Assembly (NCBI GenBank): GCA_030950365.1
Contig: JAUZRQ010000111.1
Coordinates: 17,518 to 81,517 of the forward strand
Length of the DNA: 64,000 nucleotides
From: Candidatus Zhuqueibacterota bacterium
GTDB taxonomy: Bacteria; Zhuqueibacterota; Zhuqueibacteria; Zhuqueibacterales; Geothermadaptataceae
Reading direction: 5' to 3'
Shown here: positions 45,898-56,183 of the stretch, in pieces
Layout: every line of letters starts with the position of its first letter
Position numbering within the stretch: the stretch's first letter is position 1
Notes under the pieces: model-generated
The model's database searches: none
Told to the model about the DNA's origin: nothing
The model's input: only the letters and a program-made list of their open reading frames with translations
Translations under genes and position numbers: made by a program

Positions 45898-46678
45898 CTC
45901 TCTGAAAGGCAAGACGATTCTGGTCACGCGCGCCGAGGCACAGGCAAAAGAACTGCAAACATTGATCGAGGCTCGCGGCGGCAGGGCAGTACTGTTGCCG
46001 TGCATCCAATTCCGGGCCTATACGGAAGGCAAAGCCCTGCTGCATTTCAAAGCCAATTTGCATTTCACCGACTGGCTGATTTTAACCAGCGCCAATGGTG
46101 CGCGTTTCTGCCGGCAATTTCTGGATGCATCGGGAGCGAAACTGCCGAAAAGCCTGCGTGTGGCGGTCATCGGGCAGAAGACCCGCAAGGTGGCCGAAGA
46201 GGTGGGCATCCGGGTGGATTTCTCGGCCGAAGCTCTGGATTCGCGGGATTTCGTGCGCACCTTTTTGTTGCGTCAAACCCTGCCGTACAGGGTGTTTTAC
46301 CCCACCAGCCGGCAGGCGCACGACGTGCTGGAAAAGGAGTTCAACAAATTTGGCGTGGATGTGATTCGGCAGGACATTTACGAAACTGTGCCGGTGGTCA
46401 CCGAAGCGGCGATTCGCGAGGCTTTCCGCCAGCCCATCGACGCGCTGACGTTTTTCAGCCCATCGGCGGCACAGGCGTTTATGATGCAGTGCCCATATGA
46501 GGTCAAAATGCAGGTGAAAGAACTGCCGACATTGAGCATTGGCAGCACTACCTCGGCGGCGCTGGCCGAAGCCGGTATGAAGCGCATTTTCACCGCAGTG
46601 CGGCCCAGCATGAACAGCATGCTGACGTTGCTGCAGGACATTTTTGCGGAAGCGGACCGTCCATTGACAGGAGACTGA
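45884..46678 (+). CDS. hemD: Uroporphyrinogen-III synthase
   Basis: Closes hydroxymethylbilane with inversion of ring D. HemD is poorly conserved; here TILVTRAEAQAKEL at the start, DWLILTSANGARF, YPTSRQAHDVL and FFSPSAAQAF are recognisable, and the position between hemC and hemE settles it. Length is 264 residues. It overlaps hemC by 14 bases and ends three bases before hemE. Confidence 0.93.
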   Translation: MQSSNSLKGKTILVTRAEAQAKELQTLIEARGGRAVLLPCIQFRAYTEGKALLHFKANLHFTDWLILTSANGARFCRQFLDASGAKLPKSLRVAVIGQKTRKVAEEVGIRVDFSAEALDSRDFVRTFLLRQTLPYRVFYPTSRQAHDVLEKEFNKFGVDVIRQDIYETVPVVTEAAIREAFRQPIDALTFFSPSAAQAFMMQCPYEVKMQVKELPTLSIGSTTSAALAEAGMKRIFTAVRPSMNSMLTLLQDIFAEADRPLTGD

Positions 46679-46681
46679 GCC

Positions 46682-47737
46682 ATGCAGCCGACACTGATCA
46701 AAGCGCTTCGACGTCAACCCACCGGATTTACGCCGATATGGATCATGCGGCAGGCGGGACGGTATCTGCCTTCCTACCGGGCCGTACGCCAAAAATACAG
46801 CTTTCACGAAATGGTGTACACCCCGGACGTGGCGGCCGAGGTTACCCTGCAGCCGGTAGAGCAAATCGGCGTCGATGCGGCCATTCTGTTTTCCGATATT
46901 CTGGTCGTTCCCGAAGCGCTGGGCATGCGCCTGCAATTTGTGGAGGGCAAAGGGCCAGTATTCGAGGAGCCCATCCGGCGACCGGAGCAGGTGGACATAC
47001 TGCCGTTTTCGCAGGCGGCAGAGCGGCTGCAACCGGTGTACGATGCAGTGCGCATCATCCGCAGCGAATTGGGCGGACGGGTGCCGCTCATCGGGTTTGC
47101 CGGCGCGCCATGGACGCTGGCCGCCTACATGATCGAAGGCCAGGGCAGCAAGGAATTCCGGCATGCGCGCGCGTTTCTGTACGCCGAACCCGTTGTCTTG
47201 CACCGGCTGCTGCAGGGCCTCACCGAAGCGATTGTGGATTATCTCCGCAGGCAGGTGGAAGCCGGGGCTCAGGCATTGCAGATTTTTGATAGCTGGGCGG
47301 GTTACCTCACGCCGGATCAGTTTCGGTTGTTTGCCCTGCCGTATCTGCGCAAAATCGCCGAAGAGCTGTCGGATTTGCCCGTGCCGGTCATCGTGTTTGC
47401 TCGCGGTGCGGCGCACGCGCTGGCCGAGCTGTCGCGCATCGGTGCCGATGCGCTCAGTATCGACTGGCAGACCGACCTGCAATGGGCCAGAACCGTGACC
47501 GGCGGCCGGGTGTCGCTGCAGGGCAACCTCGATCCCATTGCCCTGTACGCCCCGAAGGATGTGCTGAAGCGCGAGGTGGAGCGCGTGTTGCAGAAATACG
47601 GTGCCGCGCCCGGGCATGTGTTCAACCTCGGGCACGGCATTCTGCCCGATGCGCCAGTGGATCATGTGAAAGCTCTGGTGGATTTTGTGCATGAGTTGAG
47701 CCCGAAATATCATGGATTTGAAACGGTGGATGCGTAA
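46682..47737 (+). CDS. hemE: Uroporphyrinogen decarboxylase
   Basis: Removes the four acetate carboxyls of uroporphyrinogen III. The signature IWIMRQAGRYLPSYR, the pivotal aspartate in LFSDILVVPEALG, and GFAGAPWTLAAYMIEG are present, as is the FNLGHGI block near the C-terminus. Length is 351 residues. AGGAG precedes the ATG. Confidence 0.97.
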   Translation: MQPTLIKALRRQPTGFTPIWIMRQAGRYLPSYRAVRQKYSFHEMVYTPDVAAEVTLQPVEQIGVDAAILFSDILVVPEALGMRLQFVEGKGPVFEEPIRRPEQVDILPFSQAAERLQPVYDAVRIIRSELGGRVPLIGFAGAPWTLAAYMIEGQGSKEFRHARAFLYAEPVVLHRLLQGLTEAIVDYLRRQVEAGAQALQIFDSWAGYLTPDQFRLFALPYLRKIAEELSDLPVPVIVFARGAAHALAELSRIGADALSIDWQTDLQWARTVTGGRVSLQGNLDPIALYAPKDVLKREVERVLQKYGAAPGHVFNLGHGILPDAPVDHVKALVDFVHELSPKYHGFETVDA

Positions 47738-47755
47738 CTGGAAGAGGCTAATGCC

Positions 47756-49141
47756 ATGAAAAACAGCCGCACGATTGAGTGGGATGTGGACATCGACCTG
47801 CTGCGCAAATACGACCGGCCGGGACCGCGGTACACGAGCTACCCGACCGCACCCCAATTTTCCGATGAAGTGGGGCCGCTGAAATTCCTGCAGCATGTGT
47901 CCAATCCGGCCGATCAGCATCGCAATCTGTCGCTGTATTTCCACATCCCGTTTTGCAACACGCTGTGCTATTTTTGCGCCTGCACCATGGTGATCACCCA
48001 CAACCGGCAGCGCATTGCCGAATACGTGGATTATCTCATCCGTGAGATCGAGCTGCTTTCGGCGCGGGTGGGTGATCGGCTGGTGCGGCAGGTGCACTGG
48101 GGCGGCGGCACCCCGAATTATCTGACGCCCGATGAAATAAAAAGACTGACCGAGGCTATCCACCGTCATTACAACGTAGCGAATGACGTGGAAATGGGCG
48201 TGGAGATCGATCCGCGCGACATCACCGAAGCGCATTTGCGCGCATTTCGGGACGGCGGCTTCAATCGCATCAGCATGGGCGTGCAGGATTTCCACGAGCC
48301 GACGCAAAAGGCAGTGAACCGCATCCAGCCGGAAAGCATGACCCGGCATTACATCGAGCTGGCGCGGTCGCTGGGCTTTGAAAGCGTGAATCTCGATTTT
48401 ATTTATGGGCTGCCGTACCAAACGCCCGTGACCTTCGCGCGAACGTTGGATATCCTCATCGGCATCCGACCGAACCGCATTGCACTGTTCAATTACGCGC
48501 ACGTGCCGTGGATGAAAAAGCACCAGCGGCTGATGGAACCGGAGACCCTGCCGCGGCCCGAACAGAAATTGCAGATTTTAAAGCTGGCCATCGAGCGGCT
48601 GACTGCGGCGGGGTATGTGTTCATCGGTATGGATCACTTCGCGCTGCCGGATGACGAGCTGGCAGTGGCCTTGCGGCAAAAGACGCTGTACCGCAATTTT
48701 CAGGGCTATTCCACGCACGCCGATTGCGATATTCTGGCGCATGGCATCTCCGGCATCAGTCAGACGCCGTTCATGTATGCGCAGAACACCAAAGATTTCC
48801 GGCAGTACTATGCGGCGCTGCAGCAAGGCAGGCCAGCCACCGAACGCGGCGTGATTTTAGATGGCGACGATTATCTGCGCCGCGAGGTGATCACACGGCT
48901 CATGTGCGATTTCGCCCTTCGATTCGATCAGATCGAGCAGCAGTTCGAAATTCATTTCCGCGATTATTTTCGCACCGAGCTGTCCGAATTGGACGAATTC
49001 ATTCAGGATGGGCTGGTGGAGCAGACCGACGACGGCATCACGGTCACGCAGATGGGGCGGCTGTTGATTCGCAACATTGCCATGACGTTTGACAAATACC
49101 TCCGCCGGGCTAAAGAGGTGCGGTTCTCGCGGACGGTTTGA
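47756..49141 (+). CDS. hemN: Oxygen-independent coproporphyrinogen III oxidase (radical SAM)
   Basis: The radical-SAM cysteines are C67, C71 and C74, with the extra cysteine C76 (CNTLCYFCACT) that marks true HemN and not HemW. The YFHIPF lead-in, HWGGGTPNYL and the C-terminal HemN domain are present. Length is 461 residues. It decarboxylates coproporphyrinogen III without oxygen, so this step works anaerobically; no HemF is in the operon. Confidence 0.96.
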   Translation: MKNSRTIEWDVDIDLLRKYDRPGPRYTSYPTAPQFSDEVGPLKFLQHVSNPADQHRNLSLYFHIPFCNTLCYFCACTMVITHNRQRIAEYVDYLIREIELLSARVGDRLVRQVHWGGGTPNYLTPDEIKRLTEAIHRHYNVANDVEMGVEIDPRDITEAHLRAFRDGGFNRISMGVQDFHEPTQKAVNRIQPESMTRHYIELARSLGFESVNLDFIYGLPYQTPVTFARTLDILIGIRPNRIALFNYAHVPWMKKHQRLMEPETLPRPEQKLQILKLAIERLTAAGYVFIGMDHFALPDDELAVALRQKTLYRNFQGYSTHADCDILAHGISGISQTPFMYAQNTKDFRQYYAALQQGRPATERGVILDGDDYLRREVITRLMCDFALRFDQIEQQFEIHFRDYFRTELSELDEFIQDGLVEQTDDGITVTQMGRLLIRNIAMTFDKYLRRAKEVRFSRTV

Positions 49142-49196
49142 TGCGAGACGTCGGTGGTTATGATTCAGGCGTCGCAATGATTCAGCATGTACAGTT

Positions 49197-49238
49197 ATTT
49201 CTCTCTTTCCCAGTTTAACCTTGGGGAGGAGGGGAAAG
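49197..49238. repeat. Degenerate palindromic element upstream of hemG
   Basis: The CTTTCCCAGTTTAA half and CTTGGGGAGGAGG half resemble the element at 14520 with several mismatches. It lies inside the upstream extension of the hemG reading frame, which argues that translation starts downstream of it. Confidence 0.5.
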
Positions 49239-49318
49239 AAAGACTGAATCGCTCGATGGTTGAAACAGGAAACATGCGAAATTCCGGGAAAAACGGTGAG
49301 AAAATAGGTAGTCTGACG

Positions 49319-50758
49319 ATGAATGTGAACCGAAAGATCGATGTGTGCGTTATCGGGGCTGGCATTTCCGGCCTGAGCACGGCCTTTTTTCTGAAACAGG
49401 CCGGCAAACGAGTGGTGATTTTTGAACGCCAGCCGCGTGTGGGCGGGGTGATCGTCACCGAGCGCGCGAATGATTACCTCTTTGAACACGGGCCCAATAG
49501 CACCCTGGCCACGTCCGAAAAGCTGTCCGAGCTGATCCGTCGGCTGGACCTGCAGGATGCAGTATGCGAGGCCAATTCTGAGGCGGCCAATCGCTATATT
49601 TTGCGCGACAACCGGCTGCGTCGGGTGCCGCTGAAGCCCAACGAGCTGCTCAGCAGCGATCTGCTCAGTCGCCGCGCCCGGCTACGGGTGATCGGTGAGC
49701 TGTTCGTGCCGGCGAAAAAAGACGCCGCGCAGGAGACCGTTGCCGAGTTTGTGCAGCGGCGGCTCGGGCGCGAATTTCTGGATTATGTGATCAATCCGTT
49801 CGTGGCTGGCGTGTATGCCGGCGATCCGGCAAAGTTGAATATCAAGGCGGCCTTCCGCAAGGTGTATGAACTGGAGCGGCAGCATGGCGGGCTTATCCGC
49901 GGCGCCATCGTCAAAATGCGCCAGAAAAAACGTGGCCATACCGCGGATAAATCTCGCGCGGCCATGTTTTCCTACAAAACCGGTATGAAAACCCTGCCGG
50001 AACATCTTGCTGAGCATCTACAGGATGAACTATTCACGCAGGTAGAAGTGCTGCAAATCCGGCCGCTGGACGGTCGATTCGAGCTGCAGTGCCGGTTTGA
50101 GGATAATCATTATTTCAGCGTGCAAGCCCGCGAGGTGGTGGTCGCCAGCCCGGCTTACGTGGCCGCCTCCCTGGTGGCGGATTTCGCCCCGGAAACCAGC
50201 GCGGCGCTGGAGGCGATACCCTACGCTCCGGTGGCGGTGGTGTTCTCGCTCTACAATCGCGCCGATGTCCGGCATCCGCTGAACGGCTTTGGCTTCCTGG
50301 TGCCGCAGGTGGAGCGGCGGGAGATTCTCGGCTGCATCTGGAGTTCGAGCCTGTTTCCCGGCCGAGCGCCAGCCAACACCGTGGCGCTCACTACTTTTAT
50401 TGGCGGCATGCGCCAGCCGGAGCTGATGAAAAAGTCGGATGACGGCCTGCTGCAACTGGCGCACCGCGAGGTGAAGGACCTGCTGAACGTGCAGGGACCG
50501 CCAATTTTGCAGAAAGTACGCCGGTGGCCGCGCGCCATTCCGCAGTATGTGCAGGGACATCTCGAGCGCGTACGGACGATCCGCCAGCTCGAGGCGCGTC
50601 AGCCGGGATTGTATTTCACCGGCAATTATCTCGAAGGCATTTCGGTGGCCGATTGCGTGGAGACCGGCTGGAAAACGGCGCAGCGGATGTTGCTGCGTGA
50701 ATCGGGCGCATCCGCGGCAAAAACCGCCAGCAAGCAAAAAATCGAGGTGGCATCATGA
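49319..50758 (+). CDS. hemG: Protoporphyrinogen oxidase (HemY/FAD type)
   Basis: FAD enzyme oxidising protoporphyrinogen IX (or coproporphyrinogen III in relatives). The dinucleotide motif [14 protein letters not shown] is at about residues 9-22, then [15 protein letters not shown] and the C-terminal [20 protein letters not shown]. From ATG 49319 it has 479 residues; the open frame reaches back to 49187, and ATG 49274 (CAGGA just upstream) is a real alternative. With HemN and ferrochelatase acting on protoporphyrin, the classical route is implied. It overlaps hemB by ATGA. Some would label it hemY. Confidence 0.92.
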   Translation: MNVNRKIDVCVIGAGISGLSTAFFLKQAGKRVVIFERQPRVGGVIVTERANDYLFEHGPNSTLATSEKLSELIRRLDLQDAVCEANSEAANRYILRDNRLRRVPLKPNELLSSDLLSRRARLRVIGELFVPAKKDAAQETVAEFVQRRLGREFLDYVINPFVAGVYAGDPAKLNIKAAFRKVYELERQHGGLIRGAIVKMRQKKRGHTADKSRAAMFSYKTGMKTLPEHLAEHLQDELFTQVEVLQIRPLDGRFELQCRFEDNHYFSVQAREVVVASPAYVAASLVADFAPETSAALEAIPYAPVAVVFSLYNRADVRHPLNGFGFLVPQVERREILGCIWSSSLFPGRAPANTVALTTFIGGMRQPELMKKSDDGLLQLAHREVKDLLNVQGPPILQKVRRWPRAIPQYVQGHLERVRTIRQLEARQPGLYFTGNYLEGISVADCVETGWKTAQRMLLRESGASAAKTASKQKIEVAS

Positions 50759-51747
50759 GCGAATCGTTGACCGTGCCCAAACCCGTGATCCGTCCGCGGC
50801 GGCTGCGCGCCACCGAGCCGATCCGGCAGATGGTGCGCGAAACCCGCCTCACGCCCGCGGATTTGATTTATCCGCTTTTCGTGACCTATGAAAAAGACAC
50901 CCGGCGTGAAATTCCGTCCATGCCCGGACAGTACCAGCTTTCCATCAACCACCTCATCGAAGAGGTGAAAATTACAAAGGCGCTGGGCATTCCGGCCATC
51001 ATTTTGTTTGGCATTCCACCGTACAAAGATGCCGAGGGCAGCGACAGCTTCAGCGAGGATGGCATCATCCAGCAGGCCGTGCGCGCGGTGAAGGACGCGG
51101 TGCCGGATATGTGGGTGATTACCGATGTGTGCTTTTGCGAATATACCGATCACGGTCACTGCGGCCCGCTGAAAAACGGTACCGTGGATAACGACGCCAC
51201 CCTGGAATTGCTGGCCAGACAGGTGGTGTCGCACGCGCGCGCCGGCGCGGATATGGTGGCGCCATCCGGCATGATGGATGGCATGGTGCGGGCCATCCGC
51301 AGCGCGCTGGATGCCGAGGGCTTTACCGACGTGGGAATCCTCAGTTATGCGGTGAAATATGCATCGGCGTTTTACGGACCGTTCCGCGAGGCCGCCGATT
51401 CCGCGCCCCAATTCGGCGACCGCCGGTCGTATCAAATGGATCCGGCCAACGCCCGTGAGGCCCTGCGCGAGGCGCAACTGGATGTGGAAGAGGGCGCGGA
51501 TATGTTGATGGTCAAGCCGGCGCTGAGCTATTTGGACATCATCCGGCGGGTGCGGAAAGCGACGACTTTGCCGCTGGCGGCGTACAACGTGAGCGGCGAG
51601 TATGCCATGGTGAAGGCCGCGGCCGCCAACGGCTGGATCGAAGAACAGCGCATCGTACTGGAACTGCTTACCAGCATCAAGCGCGCCGGCGCGGATGTGA
51701 TTTTGACCTATTTCGCCAAAGAAGCGGCGACGTATTTGCAGCAATGA
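50755..51747 (+). CDS. hemB: Porphobilinogen synthase (ALA dehydratase), zinc type
   Basis: Condenses two 5-aminolevulinates. Schiff-base lysines are K201 ([14 protein letters not shown]) and K254 (LMVKPALSY). Active-site zinc ligands C126, C128 and C136 ([14 protein letters not shown]) mark the zinc-dependent class. Length is 330 residues. It begins at the hemG stop (ATGA). Confidence 0.97.
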   Translation: MSESLTVPKPVIRPRRLRATEPIRQMVRETRLTPADLIYPLFVTYEKDTRREIPSMPGQYQLSINHLIEEVKITKALGIPAIILFGIPPYKDAEGSDSFSEDGIIQQAVRAVKDAVPDMWVITDVCFCEYTDHGHCGPLKNGTVDNDATLELLARQVVSHARAGADMVAPSGMMDGMVRAIRSALDAEGFTDVGILSYAVKYASAFYGPFREAADSAPQFGDRRSYQMDPANAREALREAQLDVEEGADMLMVKPALSYLDIIRRVRKATTLPLAAYNVSGEYAMVKAAAANGWIEEQRIVLELLTSIKRAGADVILTYFAKEAATYLQQ

Positions 51748-51902
51748 AGTGACTTGTTTCCCAGGTAATTAATGTTCATAGCCACGGATGGAGGCGGATT
51801 ACGGAGTTGCCGATTAAAGCGGATTGTCCCTTGACGCTCTCCGTGAGTGAAAACAATGGCAAAAACCAGCAGTCTTTCATTTTAACCCAACGAGTTGCAC
51901 CC

Positions 51903-52988
51903 ATGGAAACGAAACGCGGTATTCTTCTCGTTAATCTCGGATCACCGAATTCGCCCACGGAAGCGGATTTGCGCGAGTACCTCGATGAATTTTTAATGGA
52001 TGAGCGCGTATTGGATATCCCGTATTGGCTGCGGAAGCTGATTGTGCGCGGCATCGTACTGCCGATTCGTTCCAAAAAGTCGGCGCATGCCTACGAGCAA
52101 ATCTGGTGGCCGGAAGGCTCGCCCCTTCTGGTGCTGAGCGAGCGGCTACAGCAAGCCATTCAAACGCGCGTGGACATGCCGGTGGAGATCGGCATGCGCT
52201 ACGGCGAGCCGTCCATCCGAAGGGGCATCCTGCGGCTTTTGGAACGCAGCGATGGCCGACTGGATGAACTTCGGCTGGTGCCACTGTACCCGCACTACGC
52301 CATGGCCACCTTTGAAACCGTAGTGGTGGAAGCCCGGCGCGTGCTGGCCGACCTCGGCCATCCGATCCGTCTAACCGTGCTGCCGCCGTTTTACGATCAT
52401 CCGGATTATATCGAAGCGCTCTATGACAGCATAAGGCCGTATCTTCAGTCGCCATTTGATTATGTGTTGTTCAGCTATCACGGCGTGCCAGAGCGGCACC
52501 TGCGCAAAAGCGATCCAACCGGTCAACATTGTCTGCGCCGTTTGGATTGCTGCCAGAACGCGTCCCCGGCGCACCGCACCTGTTATCGCTATCAGGTAAT
52601 GCGCACCACCGAAGCCCTGGCGCAAAAGGCAGGCCTGCCCGAGGGCAAGTACGGCCTGTCATTTCAGTCTCGCTTCGGTCCGGATACGTGGCTGCAGCCG
52701 TTCACCGACGAAGAAATTGTTCGTCTCGCGAAATCTGGTGTGCGGAATCTGACCGTTTTATGCCCGGCCTTTGTGGCCGATTGCCTCGAGACGCTGGAAG
52801 AAATCGGCATACGTGGCAGGGAGGCGTTTCTGGAGAACGGGGGAGAGGCATTCACGCTCATTCCCTGTTTGAATGTAAACCCCCGCTGGATCGAAGTGCT
52901 CGCTGGATGGCTGCAGGACGATACGAGGTTCAATTCCAATAATGGCTCTGTTGAGGAGCCGGCTATGAGTATGGGAGAGGTGATATGA
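51903..52988 (+). CDS. hemH: Ferrochelatase with an internal four-cysteine segment
   Basis: Inserts Fe(II) into protoporphyrin IX. The catalytic histidine is H193 ([10 protein letters not shown]), with the acidic pair near [11 protein letters not shown]. An internal stretch carries C210, C216, C217 and C227, a pattern like the internal [2Fe-2S] ligands reported for Myxococcus/Bdellovibrio-type ferrochelatases. The start is ATG 51903, before the conserved [11 protein letters not shown]; the frame is open back to 51807 but that part lacks family sequence. No strong ribosome-binding site is seen and 155 bases separate it from hemB, so it may have its own weak promoter. Length is 361 residues. 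Confidence 0.95.
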   Translation: METKRGILLVNLGSPNSPTEADLREYLDEFLMDERVLDIPYWLRKLIVRGIVLPIRSKKSAHAYEQIWWPEGSPLLVLSERLQQAIQTRVDMPVEIGMRYGEPSIRRGILRLLERSDGRLDELRLVPLYPHYAMATFETVVVEARRVLADLGHPIRLTVLPPFYDHPDYIEALYDSIRPYLQSPFDYVLFSYHGVPERHLRKSDPTGQHCLRRLDCCQNASPAHRTCYRYQVMRTTEALAQKAGLPEGKYGLSFQSRFGPDTWLQPFTDEEIVRLAKSGVRNLTVLCPAFVADCLETLEEIGIRGREAFLENGGEAFTLIPCLNVNPRWIEVLAGWLQDDTRFNSNNGSVEEPAMSMGEVI

Positions 52989-54283
52989 GCGAGCAAACGC
53001 TGACCACTTCGGCGGCGCTGTTTGAGGAGGCGCGGCAGTACATGCCCGGCGGCGTGAACAGTCCGGTGCGCGCCTTTGGGGCCGTGGGCGGCACGCCGCG
53101 GTTCATCGTGAAAGCGAAGGGCAGCAAAATCTACGACGTTGACGGCCAGGAATATATCGACTACGTGGGGTCGTGGGGCCCGATGATTCTCGGGCATGCA
53201 CATCCGGCGGTGATCCGGGCGGTACAGGAAACAGCGCAACGTGGCACCTCCTTTGGCGCACCCACGGAGCTGGAAATCCGCCTGGCTGAAAAAGTGGTGC
53301 ACCTCGTGCCGTCAATCGACAAAGTGCGGTTCGTCAATTCCGGCACCGAGGCCACCATGAGCGCCATCCGTCTGGCGCGCGCTTTTACGGGCCGCAATAA
53401 GATCATCAAATTCGCCGGTTGTTACCACGGTCACAGCGACTTTTTCCTGGCCGAAGCCGGCAGTGGTCTGGCCACGTTTGGCATCCCCAATTCGCCGGGC
53501 GTGCCGGAATCGGTGGTCAACGAGACCTTAATCGCGCCGTATAATGATCTTGATGCCGTGACGCGGTTGTTTGAACAGCACGGCAAACACATCGCGGCGG
53601 TGATCGTCGAGCCCATTGCCGGCAACATGGGTGTGGTGCCACCGCGAAACGGCTTTTTACAGGGATTACACAAACTGACCCGGGAGCAGGGCAGCCTGCT
53701 GATTTTCGATGAAGTCATCACGGGATTTCGGGTGCATATCGGTGGGGCGCAGGCCCTGTTTGGCGTCAAGCCGGATTTGACCTGCCTGGGCAAAATCATC
53801 GGCGGCGGACTGCCGGTGGGCGCTTATGGCGGCAGGGCGGAGATCATGAGCATGGTAGCGCCGGAGGGCCCTGTTTATCAGGCCGGAACCCTGTCGGGCA
53901 ATCCCCTGGCCATGGCTGCCGGCCTCGCAACGCTGCAGGAGCTGGAAAAGCCCGGTGTGTATGATCGGCTGGAGCAGAGCGCGGCGGCGCTGGAAGCCGG
54001 GCTGAAAACGGCCGCCGAAGCCGCGCAGGTCCCTGTGCAGGTGCACCGCGTTGGCTCCATGCTGGGCCTGTTCTTCACAACGGAGCCGGTATCCGATTAC
54101 GAAAGCGTCAAAGCCAGCCGCGCGGATGCGTATCGGCAGTTTTTCCATGCGATGCTCAAGGAAGGCGTGTACCTTGCACCCTCGGCGTTTGAGGCGGCGT
54201 TTGTATCGCTAGCGCACACGGCCGATGACATCGAGAAGAGCGTGCATGCTGCCGAAAAGGCCATGCACCCCCTTTCAAACTGA
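52985..54283 (+). CDS. hemL: Glutamate-1-semialdehyde 2,1-aminomutase
   Basis: PLP enzyme making 5-aminolevulinate from the product of HemA. The PLP lysine is near residue 270 ([17 protein letters not shown]); [26 protein letters not shown] and [10 protein letters not shown] are diagnostic. Length is 432 residues. The start overlaps the hemH stop (ATGA). It completes the C5 route, the first-step partner of hemA placed last in the operon. Confidence 0.97.
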   Translation: MSEQTLTTSAALFEEARQYMPGGVNSPVRAFGAVGGTPRFIVKAKGSKIYDVDGQEYIDYVGSWGPMILGHAHPAVIRAVQETAQRGTSFGAPTELEIRLAEKVVHLVPSIDKVRFVNSGTEATMSAIRLARAFTGRNKIIKFAGCYHGHSDFFLAEAGSGLATFGIPNSPGVPESVVNETLIAPYNDLDAVTRLFEQHGKHIAAVIVEPIAGNMGVVPPRNGFLQGLHKLTREQGSLLIFDEVITGFRVHIGGAQALFGVKPDLTCLGKIIGGGLPVGAYGGRAEIMSMVAPEGPVYQAGTLSGNPLAMAAGLATLQELEKPGVYDRLEQSAAALEAGLKTAAEAAQVPVQVHRVGSMLGLFFTTEPVSDYESVKASRADAYRQFFHAMLKEGVYLAPSAFEAAFVSLAHTADDIEKSVHAAEKAMHPLSN

Positions 54284-54350
54284 TGGTCCGGATGCAATAG
54301 GCGTGTGTCACCTCCCGGCTTTATTGCGTCCTGTTTCCGCTGGGTCCAAT

Positions 54351-54391
54351 GATTGCCTCGCTCGCAGACAGCGAACGAGGCAATCGTTTTT
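54351..54391 (+). terminator. Intrinsic terminator of the haem operon
   Basis: GATTGCCTCG / CGAGGCAATC (54351-54360 with 54376-54385), with an inner TCGC/GCGA stem, followed by GTTTTT. It lies 67 bases after hemL. Confidence 0.88.
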
Positions 54392-54441
54392 CACGGCCAG
54401 CCGCAGAAGCAAATTTTTTTATCCAAAAAGATAATTTTTTA

Positions 54442-54470
54442 TTGTTTTTTGCGCAGTGTAGATTTATATT
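54442..54470 (+). promoter_or_regulatory. Possible sigma-70-type promoter for the FMN-protein operon
   Basis: TTGTTT (54442-54447), 17 bases, TATATT (54465-54470), in an AT-rich stretch about 50 bases before the gene and just after the haem-operon terminator. Confidence 0.35.
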
Positions 54471-54517
54471 TTCTTTGTTTTAAATATAAAACAAATGACT
54501 AATTAGATGACCTTGCG

Positions 54518-55075
54518 ATGAACTTTAAAACCCTCAACTGGCTTTTCCCGCTGATTGGACTAATACTGTTGTTTGGGTCCTATAAACCTGCCCCGGCACA
54601 GGTGTTCATGACCCAGACCGAGGCGTTGCATCACGCTTTCGCTGATGTGGATACGGTGTTGCGCAAAACGCTATTTTTGAGCAAGGATCAAAAACGGTCG
54701 CTGGAGAAAAAGGCGCGAGCCCCATTTGCTTCGCGGATTATTTCTTATTATGTGGGGCAGAAAGCGGGGAAGGTTGTGGGATATGCCTTTTTTGAAAAAC
54801 AAATCGTGCGCACCAAACCGACCATTATGATGGTTGTCATCACTCCGGACGGCAAGGTGCAGTCCGTCGAGGTGCTGGCCTTTTACGAGCCGCGCGATTA
54901 CCTGCCGGCCCCCGGCTGGTTCAGGCGTTTTCACGGAAAAAACCTGTCGCCCGACCTGTGGCCGGGCCGCGGTGTGGATGCCATCACCGGCGCCACCCTT
55001 AGCGTGCGCGCGTTTTCCCTCATGGTACGAAGAGCACTTGCCCTGTTTGAACTCATCGGAGATCAGGCGCAATGA
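54518..55075 (+). CDS. FMN-binding domain protein (RnfG/NqrC-like), exported
   Basis: 185 residues. A signal peptide ends near APAQ (28). The single FMN-binding domain ends with DAITGATLS (154-162), the ApbE flavinylation motif in which T160 would carry covalent FMN. Such proteins pass electrons across or outside the inner membrane. Other Rnf or Nqr subunits are absent, and the only partner is the overlapping membrane protein, so this is a stand-alone flavinylated electron carrier (inference). Confidence 0.85.
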   Translation: MNFKTLNWLFPLIGLILLFGSYKPAPAQVFMTQTEALHHAFADVDTVLRKTLFLSKDQKRSLEKKARAPFASRIISYYVGQKAGKVVGYAFFEKQIVRTKPTIMMVVITPDGKVQSVEVLAFYEPRDYLPAPGWFRRFHGKNLSPDLWPGRGVDAITGATLSVRAFSLMVRRALALFELIGDQAQ

Positions 55076-55647
55076 AATACATGCAGAACGGCAAATTCAA
55101 CAGCAATCCGCTCATGCGGCTGACGCTCATTTTCACGTTGATCTTTTTTGTGGCCTTCTGGTTGACCACGGCGGTGATGTATTTCTCGAAAATGAATCTT
55201 GCGCCGGCGTCTGTGGTGGATTATTACCGCGGCAATGAGGAGCTGTTCAAGCTGCCGCGCACCTTCGGTTCCATGCTGGAAGTGACGCACGGTCACCTGC
55301 CGGTGATGGCCCTGGTGGCGCTCCTGCTGACGCACCTGTTCATTTTTACGCCATTTTCCAAATGGGTGAAAACCACACTGATCGTGTCGTTTTTTGGCGC
55401 GGCGCTGGTCGGCGAAGCCGCGAGCTGGCTGGTGCGCTATGTGCATCCCGCCTTTGCCTATTTGAAAATCGCCAGCTTTTTGGTGCTGGAGCTATCCATG
55501 GCGCTGGTGATCGTGGCGCTCTGGCGGCTGATGGCCTCAGGGGCGAAGCGGAATGGGCGGCCGCGCCAGCTCGACTCTCTTGAGGGACGGGATTCGGCGC
55601 ACATGCAGGCCGTGCTGCAGGGTGAATCAAGGGTAACGATGGATTGA
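55072..55647 (+). CDS. Four-helix membrane protein, partner of the FMN protein
   Basis: 191 residues, not assigned to a family. Four membrane helices are visible at about 17-38, 76-95, 101-121 and 128-150. Histidines lie at or near helix ends (THGHLP, LLTHLF, RYVHPAF), which could ligate haem, but this is speculation. The ATG overlaps the FMN protein stop (ATGA), a strong sign of joint function in an electron-transfer unit. The tail after 155 is hydrophilic and basic. Confidence 0.8.
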   Translation: MKYMQNGKFNSNPLMRLTLIFTLIFFVAFWLTTAVMYFSKMNLAPASVVDYYRGNEELFKLPRTFGSMLEVTHGHLPVMALVALLLTHLFIFTPFSKWVKTTLIVSFFGAALVGEAASWLVRYVHPAFAYLKIASFLVLELSMALVIVALWRLMASGAKRNGRPRQLDSLEGRDSAHMQAVLQGESRVTMD

Positions 55648-56183
55648 GCATCTGGCTCTGGGACATCCCGGCGGCATCAAAAAAAGCACGCCGGAATGAC
55701 CGGGAAAGTATCCGGTTCTATATTGCACTGTATGGTTTGCTTGTTTATTTTTTGACGGGATTGACACGATAAACAGGAAAAATTCAAGGCAAAAATTGGT
55801 GAATAACCATGAACAACCGTCATCCTGTCAATCATCTCCTAATATCATCCAGAACGGTTGTTTTATAACTTCACCGCTTACACTTCTGTTTTTCTCTATT
55901 TTACCTCCTTCCCAAGTTAAACCCGGAAAGGGAGACTTAATGAATTTGTCGAAGGCGGCCTCTTGGGACAAGGAGCCTTTTGGTTGTCAAATAGCGAAGC
56001 CCGCTTCATGATTCACAGGTTACAAATAAAATGCTTGTAACATGAACCTTCTGCCAGTTGTAGTGTAAAGCTTCAAATTTATCCGGTCGATCTTGTTAAT
56101 TCTGTCAGGAAACTTCCTGCATAAAACGGCATAGCGCCCAGAATGATTCAAACAGCCACAAGCAATCATTGTGCGCGCAATTG
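55648..56183. other. Intergenic region between convergent genes
   Basis: 536 bases, AT-rich, with the half-palindrome at 55904. A frame at 55796-56011 crosses that repeat, lacks a ribosome-binding site and has no family features. No clear terminator was found for either flanking operon. Confidence 0.5.
55904..55935. repeat. Half-conserved palindromic element
   Basis: The left 19 bases (55904-55922) are identical to 14523-14541 of the perfect palindrome; the right arm has diverged (CCCGGAAAGGGAG). This shows the element family is dispersed and decaying. Confidence 0.7.

Noticed and set aside
49187..49318. N-terminal 44-residue extension of HemG
   Set aside because: It covers a degenerate palindromic repeat and precedes the conserved FAD motif; a downstream start is more likely.
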